Source: Marinarcus sediminis
GTDB taxonomy: Bacteria; Campylobacterota; Campylobacteria; Campylobacterales; Arcobacteraceae
Assembly: GCF_048571275.1 (NCBI RefSeq)
Contig: NZ_CP182357.1
Span: forward strand, 2,515,800-2,579,799
Length of the DNA stretch: 64,000 nt
Direction: 5' to 3'
Numbering within the stretch: position 1 is the stretch's first letter; every line of letters begins with the position of its first letter. Shown here one piece after another: positions 25,064 through 33,457 of this stretch. The translations under genes were made by a program, and so were the position numbers. The notes beneath the pieces were generated by a model that worked only from the letters and a program-made list of their open reading frames with translations, did no database searches and was not told the origin of the DNA.

Positions 25064-26788
25064 TTAACCGTTGAAGTTATCGAACTTCTTATTTTTATAA
25101 GCATCTTTCGTAATGACAATATCTTTTTGTTTCTCTTTGCGTTTGGTATCTTTTTCCACATAGATTTTTTTGCGAGTTATGGGATCCATTTCGGTGTAAT
25201 ACATCACAGCTGAATACGTTGATGGGGTAGGAGTAAAAATTTGTGCTTGTTCAGGATTCATCTTTAACTCATGTGTCGTAAACTGTTTTAACGCATGCAT
25301 ATCTTTCTCTTCACATCCTGGGTGGGCAGCAATTAAATAGTAGGTTAAAAATTGATTTTTCCCCGCTTCCTTATTGAGTTGGTCATATAAGCGTTTAAAA
25401 TCGACCAATGATTGTTTCCCCGGTTTTCCCATGAGTTTTAAGACTCTGTCACTGGTGTGTTCTGGGGCTACTTTCATTTGACCCGAGATATGGTGATTGA
25501 CCAACTCTTTTAAATACTCATAGCCATGTTTTTTATCTGCAGTTATCACATCGTAACGAATCCCAGAAGCCACAAATGCTTTTTTAATGCCAGGAACTTG
25601 TCTGATATCTTTTAAGAGTTTTAAGTGTCTGGAATGGTCTACTTTCATTACTTTACATAAACGGTCATAATCGACACATCGAATGTCGTCGCACGTCCCT
25701 TTTTTAAGTTTCTTTCCACACTCATAACCATACATATTGGCCGTTGGTCCACCTACATCAGAGATAATGCCTTTAAAATCTTTATACATCGTAAACTCTT
25801 TGGCCTCTTCTAAAATGGATTGTTCGCTTCGTGTTCGAATGGTGCGTCCTTGATGCACACCAATGGCACAAAAATTACACTCACCCCAACAACCATGATG
25901 CGTTTGAATAGAGAATTTTATGGTCTCTAAACACTTCACTTTCCCTTGTGAACGATGAAAAGGGTGAAGTTCTCTTTGGTGAGGCAGTTTTGCAATTGCA
26001 TCCATCTCTTTTTCATCCAAATAATCGCACGGGGGATTTTGAATCGAGTATCGAGTATCAATTTGTTGGCATAATCCTTTAGCATTGATAGGATCATTGT
26101 TTTGATAAAAGGCATCAAAGAGATCAATGTATCTCTCTTTGTTATCCAAACACGCTTGATGTGAAGGGAGTTGAATATAGTCCGCTTTAGGCTCTTTAGA
26201 GATATAACACACCCCGCGTACCTCTTGAGGATTTGCTCCATCACGTAACGCTGCACTGAACTCTTTGATGGCAATTTCACCCATACCATAAATCAAATAA
26301 TCGGCTTTGGCATCAAATAAGATGGGTTTTCGCAGTTTGTTTGACCAATAATCATAGTGAGTCACTCTTCGTAAACTCGCTTCTATACCACCTAAAACAA
26401 TGGGAACAGTATTTTTAAAATGTTTTCGTATTAAATTGGTATAAACTAACGTGGCACGGTCAGGCCGTTTATCGTTTTTGCCATCAGGCGTATAATCATC
26501 TGAATTTCTGAATTTTTTGGTTGCCGTGTAGTTGGAAACCATCGAATCAATGCTTCCACCACTGACTCCCCAATAGAGTTTGGGTTCCCCCAAACGCATG
26601 ATGTCATCACTGAGTACATCTGGTTGTCCAATGATGCCTACTTTATACCCTTGGGCTTCAAGCATTCTTCCAACAACAGCCACTCCAATAAAAGGGGAAT
26701 CAATATACGCATCACCCGTTACAAGGATAACATCACACTGTTCCCAGCCCAATTTATTAAGTTCTTCTTTGGTTGTTGGTAAAAACAT
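25064..26788 (-). CDS. ygiQ: YgiQ family radical SAM protein (UPF0313)
   Basis: A 574-residue radical SAM protein with the N-terminal UPF0313 domain (CDVILVTGDAYIDSPFIGVAVVGRML, split in two strands) and the cluster motif C-x3-C-x2-C in GCWGECNFCAIGVHQGR near residue 300. Further motifs include IISDVGGPTANMYG and MKVAPEHTSDRVL. Family members are near-universal in this group, but the reaction is unknown. Monocistronic. Confidence 0.93.
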   Translation of the reverse strand: MFLPTTKEELNKLGWEQCDVILVTGDAYIDSPFIGVAVVGRMLEAQGYKVGIIGQPDVLSDDIMRLGEPKLYWGVSGGSIDSMVSNYTATKKFRNSDDYTPDGKNDKRPDRATLVYTNLIRKHFKNTVPIVLGGIEASLRRVTHYDYWSNKLRKPILFDAKADYLIYGMGEIAIKEFSAALRDGANPQEVRGVCYISKEPKADYIQLPSHQACLDNKERYIDLFDAFYQNNDPINAKGLCQQIDTRYSIQNPPCDYLDEKEMDAIAKLPHQRELHPFHRSQGKVKCLETIKFSIQTHHGCWGECNFCAIGVHQGRTIRTRSEQSILEEAKEFTMYKDFKGIISDVGGPTANMYGYECGKKLKKGTCDDIRCVDYDRLCKVMKVDHSRHLKLLKDIRQVPGIKKAFVASGIRYDVITADKKHGYEYLKELVNHHISGQMKVAPEHTSDRVLKLMGKPGKQSLVDFKRLYDQLNKEAGKNQFLTYYLIAAHPGCEEKDMHALKQFTTHELKMNPEQAQIFTPTPSTYSAVMYYTEMDPITRKKIYVEKDTKRKEKQKDIVITKDAYKNKKFDNFNG

Positions 26789-26877
26789 TACTCTTCTTTA
26801 TTTTTTTGGTATTTTGCCACAATACGATTTAACCTATTCTATAATTTTTAAACTACTCATAGAAATATAACAATAAA

Positions 26878-26905
26878 AAAAGGCAAGAGTTTCCTCTTGC
26901 CTTTT
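26878..26905 (-). terminator. Terminator after aspS
   Basis: Perfect stem AAAAGGCAAGAG / CTCTTGCCTTTT with a 4-nt loop, 20 nt after the aspS stop. Confidence 0.8.
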
Positions 26906-26924
26906 CAACTCTCTTTTTTGACAA

Positions 26925-28676
26925 TTAAACGTCAGCTTGTTGTCTGATTCTTAAACTCAACTCTTTTAATTGTTCATTGTCCACACTGCTTGGTGCTTGT
27001 GTCATCAAACATTGTGCTCTTTGTGTTTTAGGGAAAGCAATAACATCTCGAATAGAGTCTGTTCCAGCAAGTAACATGATCATTCTGTCTAATCCCAATG
27101 CAAATCCACCGTGTGGAGGTGCACCAAATTGTAAAGCATCCAATAAGAAACCAAATTTTTCTTTGGCTTCTTCTTCTTTAATCCCCATTAAAGAGAAGAC
27201 TTCATTTTGAATTTGCTCTTTATGAATTCTGATACTTCCACCACCAAGCTCTGTACCATTAAGTACAATATCATACGCAATCGATTCAATCTCTTCAATG
27301 TTCTCTTTGTTTAAATCTTTTGGCATTGTAAAGGGATGGTGAAGGGCTTTGATTTTCCCCTCTTCTACTTCAAACATTGGGAAATCTACAACCCATAAAA
27401 ATTCAAATGTATCTTCTGGAATGATGTTCATTTCAGCGGCTAAAAAGAGTCTGAATCGTCCCATATAATCACAAACCACTTTTTTGTGCCCTGCTCCAAA
27501 GAATACCACATCTCCAATTTCAAGCTCAGTTACGTTAATAATCTCTTCTAAATCTGCTTCACTAAAGAATTTGGTCAATGGTCCTTTTAAACCATCTTCT
27601 TTCATTTGAAAATACCCTAACCCTTGAGCTCCAAATTTTCTTACATAATCTTCAAACCCTTTCATTTGTCGTTTTGAGAAAATGTTATCTCCATTGGTTA
27701 CTTTAATCGCTTTAATTCTGTTGTGAGCTTTGTCTTTGGCAATTTCAGCAAAAATTTCATTGCTGCTTCGTGCAAAAATATCAATCACATCTACTAATGG
27801 CATACCAAATCTTAAATCGGGTTTATCGCTTCCATATTGTTCCATTGCTTGTGCGTAAGTCATTCTAGGAAAAGTTGTAGGAACCGTTTTACCACAGGCT
27901 GTAAATGTATCGTGAATCAATTTTTCAGCAACTTTAATCACATCTTCTTGTGTACAAAAAGACATTTCAACATCGATTTGTGTAAATTCTGGTTGTCTGT
28001 CAGCTCTTAAATCTTCATCTCTGAAACATTTTGCAATTTGAAAATATTTATCAAATCCAGAGACCATTAAAAGTTGTTTAAAAAGTTGTGGCGATTGTGG
28101 AAGTGCGTAAAATTGTCCACCATGAACTCTTGAAGGCACCAAATAATCTCTTGCACCTTCTGGAGTTGATTTTGTTAAAATGGGTGTTTCTACATCTAAG
28201 AAATCCATCTCATTCAAACAGTTTCTAATGGCAATATTGGCCGTACTTCTGAGTTTAAAAATATCATATGATCGTTTTGTTCTGAGTTCTAAAAATCTGT
28301 TTTTAAGTCTGATTTCTTCATTTACTTTAGGATCACCTAAGTCAAATGGCATTGGTTTTGATCGGTTTTCAATGATTAAATTTTCAATCACAATTTCAAT
28401 TTTACCCGTAACCAAATTTGGATTTTCCAATCCTTCACCTCTGGCTCTGACTTTTCCTGTTGCAATTAATACGTATTCATCTCTGACTTTTTCGGCTGTG
28501 TTTAAAGCTTCTTGATTATCTTGAGGATCAGCGACCAGTTGAACAATTCCGCCTTTATCTCTTAAGTCTATAAAAATAATTCCACCGTGGTCTCGTCTGC
28601 TGTTTACCCAACCAGCGACAGTTACAGTCTCACCTATGTTTTTTTCGGTGACTTCAGTACAATAATGAGTTCTCAA
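26925..28676 (-). CDS. aspS: Aspartyl-tRNA synthetase
   Basis: Charges tRNA-Asp; in this phylum it is usually non-discriminating and also charges tRNA-Asn, which GatCAB then amidates. 583 residues: the OB anticodon domain (1-105, VTVAGWVNSRRDHGGIIFIDLRD), class II motif 2 (FRDEDLRADRQPEFTQID), the bacterial GAD insertion (about 280-420), and motif 3 (GFALGLDRMIMLLAG). No AsnRS gene is in the window. Not clearly part of an operon. Confidence 0.96.
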   Translation of the reverse strand: MRTHYCTEVTEKNIGETVTVAGWVNSRRDHGGIIFIDLRDKGGIVQLVADPQDNQEALNTAEKVRDEYVLIATGKVRARGEGLENPNLVTGKIEIVIENLIIENRSKPMPFDLGDPKVNEEIRLKNRFLELRTKRSYDIFKLRSTANIAIRNCLNEMDFLDVETPILTKSTPEGARDYLVPSRVHGGQFYALPQSPQLFKQLLMVSGFDKYFQIAKCFRDEDLRADRQPEFTQIDVEMSFCTQEDVIKVAEKLIHDTFTACGKTVPTTFPRMTYAQAMEQYGSDKPDLRFGMPLVDVIDIFARSSNEIFAEIAKDKAHNRIKAIKVTNGDNIFSKRQMKGFEDYVRKFGAQGLGYFQMKEDGLKGPLTKFFSEADLEEIINVTELEIGDVVFFGAGHKKVVCDYMGRFRLFLAAEMNIIPEDTFEFLWVVDFPMFEVEEGKIKALHHPFTMPKDLNKENIEEIESIAYDIVLNGTELGGGSIRIHKEQIQNEVFSLMGIKEEEAKEKFGFLLDALQFGAPPHGGFALGLDRMIMLLAGTDSIRDVIAFPKTQRAQCLMTQAPSSVDNEQLKELSLRIRQQADV

Positions 28677-28729
28677 TTTTAGCTCCGTCGTTTTAAATAT
28701 CCGCGATTATACCGAAACAAAACTTAGGT

Positions 28730-29806
28730 TTAGTTGGTATTATATTTTTTAAAACCGTATGGTGTATTTTTCAATAACGTTGTGTTAAATTGCACTTGAT
28801 TCGCTCTGATTGGATTGCTTATGAGGTCTGATTTTTGATTCTCATACAAATAATTAATTCCAATGAGTGTTGAATAATTCACCCAGTTATAGACAATATC
28901 AGAATCCAATAAGGTAATCAACTCTTCCAATTTGGGTTTTGTTTTTTCAATAGAGTTTGCCACGATAAAATCTTTTCTGTCCAAATATTGTGTCAAAGAT
29001 ACAATCAAAGGGGTGTAATTTAGCTGCGTTGAAAGAATCACATAAGGGGTTGCTTCTTGTGCTCTTAATTGCGATAAGAGTATTGAACTTTTAATAATTG
29101 TTGTATGCAAGAATAAAGTTGCATCTTCAATTTTAGGGTTAGTTACAATGGTTTTATAATCATTTCGTACTCTGTCAATTTTTGTGTTTAAAATAATATT
29201 GCTGTGTTGTTGCAGAATAATCTCTTTAAGTTTATCTCCCAACAATGAATCTTCGTAAAATATGGCATTTTTCCCATTACTCAGTGTTAGGAGTTTTTCC
29301 ATCTGTCTTTCATAATCAATACCCCCATACGTAATATTTGAGTATTGTAAAGCCGACTCTTTTATATTAATTAAAGGCATATAAATTGTTAAATTATCCA
29401 ATCCACTCATTTGGTTTAAAAAGGGCAAACTGTCTTCTGTAAAAAGAAGAATAACTTTTTTATATTTTTTCTCAAAGAGTGAAGCCATTGCCGCTTTAAT
29501 GCTCGCTTTATCTTCATCGTATGAATCAATCACATCAAGTGCAAACTCTTTATTTTGATACAGCATATATGAAATTGTTGTATTAATGGCACCCGTTGCA
29601 TACTTACCGACGACTTTAGAGGGAAAAACAATGGCCACTCTTTGTTTTGAATCTAAAAAAGAGAAAGGTTTTTGAGTGACAGGGGCATGATCAAAACGCA
29701 TCTCTTGAGTATACTTTTCACTTGGCGCTTGCATGTAAACACTTTGTTGTTGTGCACAACCAATAAAAATAAATGATATCACTAGGATTAATAAATACTG
29801 TTTCAC
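28730..29806 (-). CDS. Hypothetical lipoprotein with periplasmic-binding-like fold
   Basis: A 358-residue lipoprotein: signal ending FIFIGC with Cys17 as acylation site. The mature part alternates strands and helices (RVAIVFPSKVVGKYATGAINTTISYML and YKKVILLFTEDSLPFL), in the style of type I periplasmic-binding proteins or LpoA-type cell-wall activators. I do not recognise the family more closely. It starts at GTG with the overlap GTGA against the udg stop, so it is translated together with the glycosylase gene. Confidence 0.7.
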   Translation of the reverse strand: MKQYLLILVISFIFIGCAQQQSVYMQAPSEKYTQEMRFDHAPVTQKPFSFLDSKQRVAIVFPSKVVGKYATGAINTTISYMLYQNKEFALDVIDSYDEDKASIKAAMASLFEKKYKKVILLFTEDSLPFLNQMSGLDNLTIYMPLINIKESALQYSNITYGGIDYERQMEKLLTLSNGKNAIFYEDSLLGDKLKEIILQQHSNIILNTKIDRVRNDYKTIVTNPKIEDATLFLHTTIIKSSILLSQLRAQEATPYVILSTQLNYTPLIVSLTQYLDRKDFIVANSIEKTKPKLEELITLLDSDIVYNWVNYSTLIGINYLYENQKSDLISNPIRANQVQFNTTLLKNTPYGFKKYNTN

Positions 29807-30474
29807 ATTTTCTCCATAATAGATTTTATCTTCAGCATATCGTGAAATGCTTCTTTTTTTGCCGAAGGATTTCTTAATAAATAACTGGGATGATAAATAG
29901 GAATTAAATCAATTCCACCGTATTGAATTACCTTCCCTCTTGCTAACTCAATGCTTGTTTTATCGTTTGTAAAATATTCATAGGTACTCTCCCCTAAAAC
30001 GACAATGAGTTTTGGGTTGATTATCTCTATCTCTTTTTGAATGTAAGGTTTACAACTGCTTATCTCACCATGCGTAGGAATCTTTTTTAATGCTGTTTTA
30101 CATTTTATAATATTGGTAAAATAGAGCTCCTTATGATTGATCATAAGGACATTTTCAATCATCTTAATCAACAACTCTCCACTTTTACCTACTAATATTT
30201 TACCACTTATCTCATCTAAAATAGAAGGCGTATCATCAATAAACATAACTTTTGATGATGGATTTCCTTGAGAGAAAAGCGTTTGAACCCTATACTTAGA
30301 GTATTCACATAAATTACAATTTTCAACAAGTGATTGTAAAGAAGTTAAATTTTGAGGCAAATCAAAATGATTTTCATCTGAAACTTCTAATTTTAAAGGG
30401 GAGGTATACTCATATCCAAAAAGTTCCAATGAGTTATAATACTTTAAAATTTTATCTTTTGTTGCTTTTATCAT
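29803..30474 (-). CDS. Uracil-DNA glycosylase-like protein (family 4 type)
   Basis: A 223-residue protein resembling family 4 uracil-DNA glycosylases. It has the cluster cysteines (NCNLCEYSKYR and KCKTALKK...SSCKPYI), VGKSGELL and HPSYLLRNP near the end. Motif A, normally GEAPG with a catalytic Glu, reads IDDTPS here, so activity on uracil is uncertain. The start at MIKATKDK is chosen because an upstream extension would run into the promoter; the -10 TACAAT ends six bases before the ATG, so the transcript is likely leaderless. Co-transcribed with the lipoprotein gene. Confidence 0.75.
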   Translation of the reverse strand: MIKATKDKILKYYNSLELFGYEYTSPLKLEVSDENHFDLPQNLTSLQSLVENCNLCEYSKYRVQTLFSQGNPSSKVMFIDDTPSILDEISGKILVGKSGELLIKMIENVLMINHKELYFTNIIKCKTALKKIPTHGEISSCKPYIQKEIEIINPKLIVVLGESTYEYFTNDKTSIELARGKVIQYGGIDLIPIYHPSYLLRNPSAKKEAFHDMLKIKSIMEKM

Positions 30475-30480
30475 ACACAA

Positions 30481-30486
30481 ATTGTA
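30481..30486 (-). promoter_or_regulatory. -10 of udg, giving a leaderless transcript
   Basis: Minus-strand TACAAT, six bases before the ATG at 30474 and inside a TTGTACAA palindrome (30482-30489). No ribosome binding site precedes the gene. Confidence 0.5.
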
Positions 30487-30508
30487 CAAAAAAAGTCCTT
30501 GAAATCTG

Positions 30509-30533
30509 TTTTGTTCCAATATCTTGAACAAAA
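30509..30533. promoter_or_regulatory. Operator-like inverted repeat O1
   Basis: Perfect 8-bp arms TTTTGTTC / GAACAAAA with a 9-bp centre. The segment TTGTTCCAATAT occurs again 43 bp to the right. It sits in the udg promoter region. Confidence 0.6.
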
Positions 30534-30546
30534 ATATCAATTTTAC

Positions 30547-30576
30547 TTGACAATTGTTCCAATATATTATACAATT
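30547..30576 (+). promoter_or_regulatory. Promoter of the small HTH gene, overlapped by operator O2
   Basis: TTGACA (30547-30552), exact 17-bp spacer, TACAAT (30570-30575), a near-consensus promoter. The inverted repeat AATTGT (30552-30557) / ACAATT (30571-30576) lies over it and contains TTGTTCCAATAT, as in O1. A protein bound here would block RNA polymerase. Confidence 0.65.
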
Positions 30577-30602
30577 TTAAAATAAAGCGCTTAAGGTCAG
30601 AT

Positions 30603-30818
30603 ATGTATTCTCCCAGTCTCAGAAAATTAGAAAGTGATTTAGAGGTCAATAAAACGACTCTGCATAATTGGAAAAAATCAAGGCCAAAATTGTATGAATT
30701 CATTATTGAATCCTATAAAGACAAAGCGTTACTAAAAGAGACATTAGAACTGATGTATGACCAAAAAAAGCTACTTGAAGAGGAGATAAATTTAACACAA
30801 AAAAGAGTCTCTTATTAG
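30603..30818 (+). CDS. Small helix-turn-helix protein, probable autoregulator
   Basis: A 71-residue protein. Residues 5-25 (LRKLESDLEVNKTTLHNWKK) form a helix-turn-helix of the phage/Cro type, followed by a charged helix (residues 30-68), likely a dimer coiled coil. AAGG lies seven bases before the ATG, and a near-consensus promoter with two matching palindromes lies upstream, so I believe it is a real gene. I infer that it binds those palindromes and controls itself and perhaps udg. Family not recognised. Confidence 0.7.
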   Translation: MYSPSLRKLESDLEVNKTTLHNWKKSRPKLYEFIIESYKDKALLKETLELMYDQKKLLEEEINLTQKRVSY

Positions 30819-30822
30819 TTAG

Positions 30823-30895
30823 ATTTATGGAACTTGCATTTGTTTATATACTTTTTAAAAGTGCGCGAGTATAAGTAGGTATAAGTTCCATAAAT
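30823..30895. repeat. Long inverted repeat between convergent genes
   Basis: 13-bp perfect arms ATTTATGGAACTT / AAGTTCCATAAAT 47 bp apart, enclosing a second possible stem (TATACT / AGTATA) with GCGCG in its loop. No T-run follows on either strand, so it is not a usual terminator. It fills the whole gap between the HTH and response regulator genes. Confidence 0.7.
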
Positions 30896-30907
30896 GTAAA
30901 TATGAAT

Positions 30908-31825
30908 TTATCTTTTTTGTTCAAATACCATAGTAACAGAAGAGGAAAAAAAGTCAATGAGTTTTTTACTGGCATCATTAAGCTCTTTTGAACAACTCAA
31001 ACAAAGCAAATTAACATTTCCATTAGATGTTTCATAATAGTGAATGTATTGATCATTGATACGTTGACTTGTTTTAGATTTTAATACCGCTTGAATCTCT
31101 TCTAAAAGCTTTTTATCCAATTGATTCAAAACATTTTCTCCCACATAAGGAAGGTACTCGCCTACGGCTGCAAGCAGAATATATTTATCATGAGAGAGTT
31201 GAATATTTAAAACATTTTGAGTATCACACATCGGACGTAAGTTATCTAAAAGATTGTTCAATGAAGTTTGAGAAAATTGTATTAAAAAATCAATGCCTAA
31301 AATGGGTGAACTTTTCGTAGAAACAGAAGTCTCCTCTTTTGTTCTCTCTTCCATAACTTTTAAATCTTTATAATTACGCAAAGAAGCAATCACTGTTGTG
31401 TAGAGCTTTTCAGCGGTCAGTTCTGTTTTTTCTTTATAATCATTGATGTCATATTGATCAATGACTTCACGTTGAGGAGCATGTCCTGGCTGACCCGTTC
31501 GTATAACAATTCGTACAAGTTTATTCTTAAGCTCTTCTCGTACATACTCCACATACTCTAATCCTGCATTGTCCTCTTCCATTACAACGTCAAGTAAGAT
31601 TAATGCAATATCAGGATTTTCCAATAAAAGTTGGCGGGCTTGGACAGCACTGTACGCACTTAAAAATTGAAGCTTTTTATTCTCAAATGTGATGCCATGT
31701 AAAACGGTATTGGTTATGCTGTGAACGCTCTCTTCATCATCAACAATGAGAACTTTCCAAACGTCTTTTAAAAGAGGCTCTTTAACTTTGTGTGCAAATT
31801 TCATCGGGTTAGAATTGTTCATCAT
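30908..31825 (-). CDS. Response regulator with REC and DUF3369-like domain
   Basis: A 305-residue protein: N-terminal receiver (about 22-155) with acidic pair VDDEE, phospho-acceptor Asp in LILLDVVME, and Thr in VIRTGQPG; then a DUF3369-type domain (about 165-300). In other bacteria this pair is followed by an HD-GYP or EAL output; here the protein ends without one. The diguanylate cyclase gene lies 30 nt upstream on the same strand, so the pair may form a c-di-GMP signalling unit. No histidine kinase gene lies beside it. Confidence 0.85.
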   Translation of the reverse strand: MMNNSNPMKFAHKVKEPLLKDVWKVLIVDDEESVHSITNTVLHGITFENKKLQFLSAYSAVQARQLLLENPDIALILLDVVMEEDNAGLEYVEYVREELKNKLVRIVIRTGQPGHAPQREVIDQYDINDYKEKTELTAEKLYTTVIASLRNYKDLKVMEERTKEETSVSTKSSPILGIDFLIQFSQTSLNNLLDNLRPMCDTQNVLNIQLSHDKYILLAAVGEYLPYVGENVLNQLDKKLLEEIQAVLKSKTSQRINDQYIHYYETSNGNVNLLCLSCSKELNDASKKLIDFFSSSVTMVFEQKR

Positions 31826-31855
31826 TCATCCTTACTGTATTTAAAAGTTATAGGC

Positions 31856-33124
31856 TTATATTATATGGTTGTCATCAAATATAATTTTTTCTCTTCCTGT
31901 TTTTTTGGCTTCATACATTAAATTATCAGCAACTTTAACCGCTTCATCATAGGTAGTATACTTTTCTCTGTAAGCAACACCTGCTGAAAATTTTATTTTA
32001 AATTTCAAATCATTAAATATGAAATTATTCTCTTCAATCACTTTTTTAATTCGTTTGGCATATTTTTTTACGTCGTCAACATGGTCATATTTAATTAACG
32101 ATACAAACTCTTCTCCGCCATATCGTACAACCAAATCACCATCTCGGGTTAAAACATTTAACATGCTGGCAAATGTTTTCAAAATCACATCCCCACAACT
32201 GTGTCCATGTGTATCATTAATAGACTTAAAATGGTCAATATCAATAAAAACGATGGCATAATTATTAGAAAAAAGTTCATATTGACTCTCGATTTTTTCT
32301 ATCTCAGTATCGTATGCTCTTCGGTTTAAAACGCCTGTTAAGAAATCGATATTATTCTCTTTTTTAATTTCACTCAAATCGGTTTGCAGTTTAATAATAT
32401 ACTCTTGCATTTGTGAAAATTGCGTTTTATTTTCAACCAATTGTTCTTGGCTGTTTCTTAAATTGTGTCCCAGTTCATAAATGGTATCAACTAAACTGTT
32501 TTGCAGAAGAAAAAGTTCTCGTTTGGACGTTGAAGACAGATGCAATTCATCCAATTCACTTTTGATTTTATTAATTTCAGACAATGAATTTCCACTTTCT
32601 ATGAGTGCTTTATCGAAATATTTTCCCATCAATTTGGTCAATTTAACAATATCTTCTGTTTTGTCTTTGATGACTTTTCTGTCCAATTTAATTCTTTGGT
32701 GAGAAATATCTTTTAATTTATCAACAATCTCTTTTGAAGAGATATGAATGGGATTTGTTTTAATGGTTTTGATGGTTTTTTTAATTTCAGAATCTATTTG
32801 ATGATTGATTGATGGCGCAATCATCTCAGCTAAATTCTCAAGAAAATACTCTAAATCATAATTTGGAGATTTTTTCTCTGCTTTGAGTAACTCTTTGGAT
32901 AATTCATAAAATGTATCAATTTTTTTATGTTGTAAAGTGGGATATTTTGTGTATAATTTTTTGAGTATCTCTTCTAATTCTTTAAATTCAGAAATTTGAC
33001 TTTTAAATTCTTTGGCTTGGTTACTGAATTCTTTTGCATATGCATTGGGAGTTGCATACATATTTTTTTGTCGTAATGCCCTAAGAGTTGACTTAATAAT
33101 ATCTAATAAATTATGGGTTTCCAT
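31856..33124 (-). CDS. Diguanylate cyclase (GGDEF) with helical N-terminal region
   Basis: A 422-residue soluble protein (the ATG at 33124 follows AAAGAG). Residues 1-250 are mostly helical with coiled-coil character and no membrane segment; the family is not recognised. Residues 255-420 are a GGDEF domain with the active motif GGEEF in RYGGEEFVSL, metal-binding FIDIDHFKSINDTHGH and an inhibitory I-site RDGD five residues before GGEEF. It should make c-di-GMP from GTP and be product-inhibited. It precedes the response regulator gene and follows the infA terminator. Confidence 0.93.
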   Translation of the reverse strand: METHNLLDIIKSTLRALRQKNMYATPNAYAKEFSNQAKEFKSQISEFKELEEILKKLYTKYPTLQHKKIDTFYELSKELLKAEKKSPNYDLEYFLENLAEMIAPSINHQIDSEIKKTIKTIKTNPIHISSKEIVDKLKDISHQRIKLDRKVIKDKTEDIVKLTKLMGKYFDKALIESGNSLSEINKIKSELDELHLSSTSKRELFLLQNSLVDTIYELGHNLRNSQEQLVENKTQFSQMQEYIIKLQTDLSEIKKENNIDFLTGVLNRRAYDTEIEKIESQYELFSNNYAIVFIDIDHFKSINDTHGHSCGDVILKTFASMLNVLTRDGDLVVRYGGEEFVSLIKYDHVDDVKKYAKRIKKVIEENNFIFNDLKFKIKFSAGVAYREKYTTYDEAVKVADNLMYEAKKTGREKIIFDDNHII

Positions 33125-33189
33125 TAACACTCTTTACAAATAGTTATGGTATTTTGCCGTAATCTCTTTTAACAAATAATTAAAATAAC

Positions 33190-33221
33190 AAAAACAATTT
33201 ACATATTTATAAATTGCTTTT
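33190..33221 (-). terminator. Terminator of the ribosomal operon after infA
   Basis: Stem CAATTTA / TAAATTG flanked by A- and T-runs, eight bases after the infA stop. It closes the long S10-spc transcript before the GGDEF gene. Confidence 0.6.
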
Positions 33222-33228
33222 ATTATTG

Positions 33229-33447
33229 TTACTTATATCTATGGGTAATTCTTCCCTTGTCCAATGAATAAGGTGTAATTTCTACTTTTACTTTGTCACT
33301 AGGTAAAATTTTAATATAGTGCATTCTCATTTTACCCGAGATATGACATAAAACTACATGACCATTGTCTAATTCGACTCTAAACATTGCATTAGGTAAA
33401 GCTTCAATCACTTTGCCGTCAATTACAATTACATCATCTTTTGCCAC
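33229..33447 (-). CDS. infA: Translation initiation factor IF-1
   Basis: A 72-residue OB-fold factor occupying the ribosomal A site during initiation. Family marks: DDVIVIDGKVIEALPNAMFRVELDNGHVVL and HISGKMRMHYIKILPSDKVKVE, split here for length. It is the last gene of the cluster, after map; the usual rpmJ-rpsM-rpsK run does not follow. Confidence 0.97.
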   Translation of the reverse strand: MAKDDVIVIDGKVIEALPNAMFRVELDNGHVVLCHISGKMRMHYIKILPSDKVKVEITPYSLDKGRITHRYK

Positions 33448-33457
33448 ATTTTTTCCT

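Noticed and set aside
25936..26289. A 117-residue same-strand frame inside ygiQ
   Set aside because: It lies in another frame of an intact gene, so neither a frameshift nor a second gene is needed.
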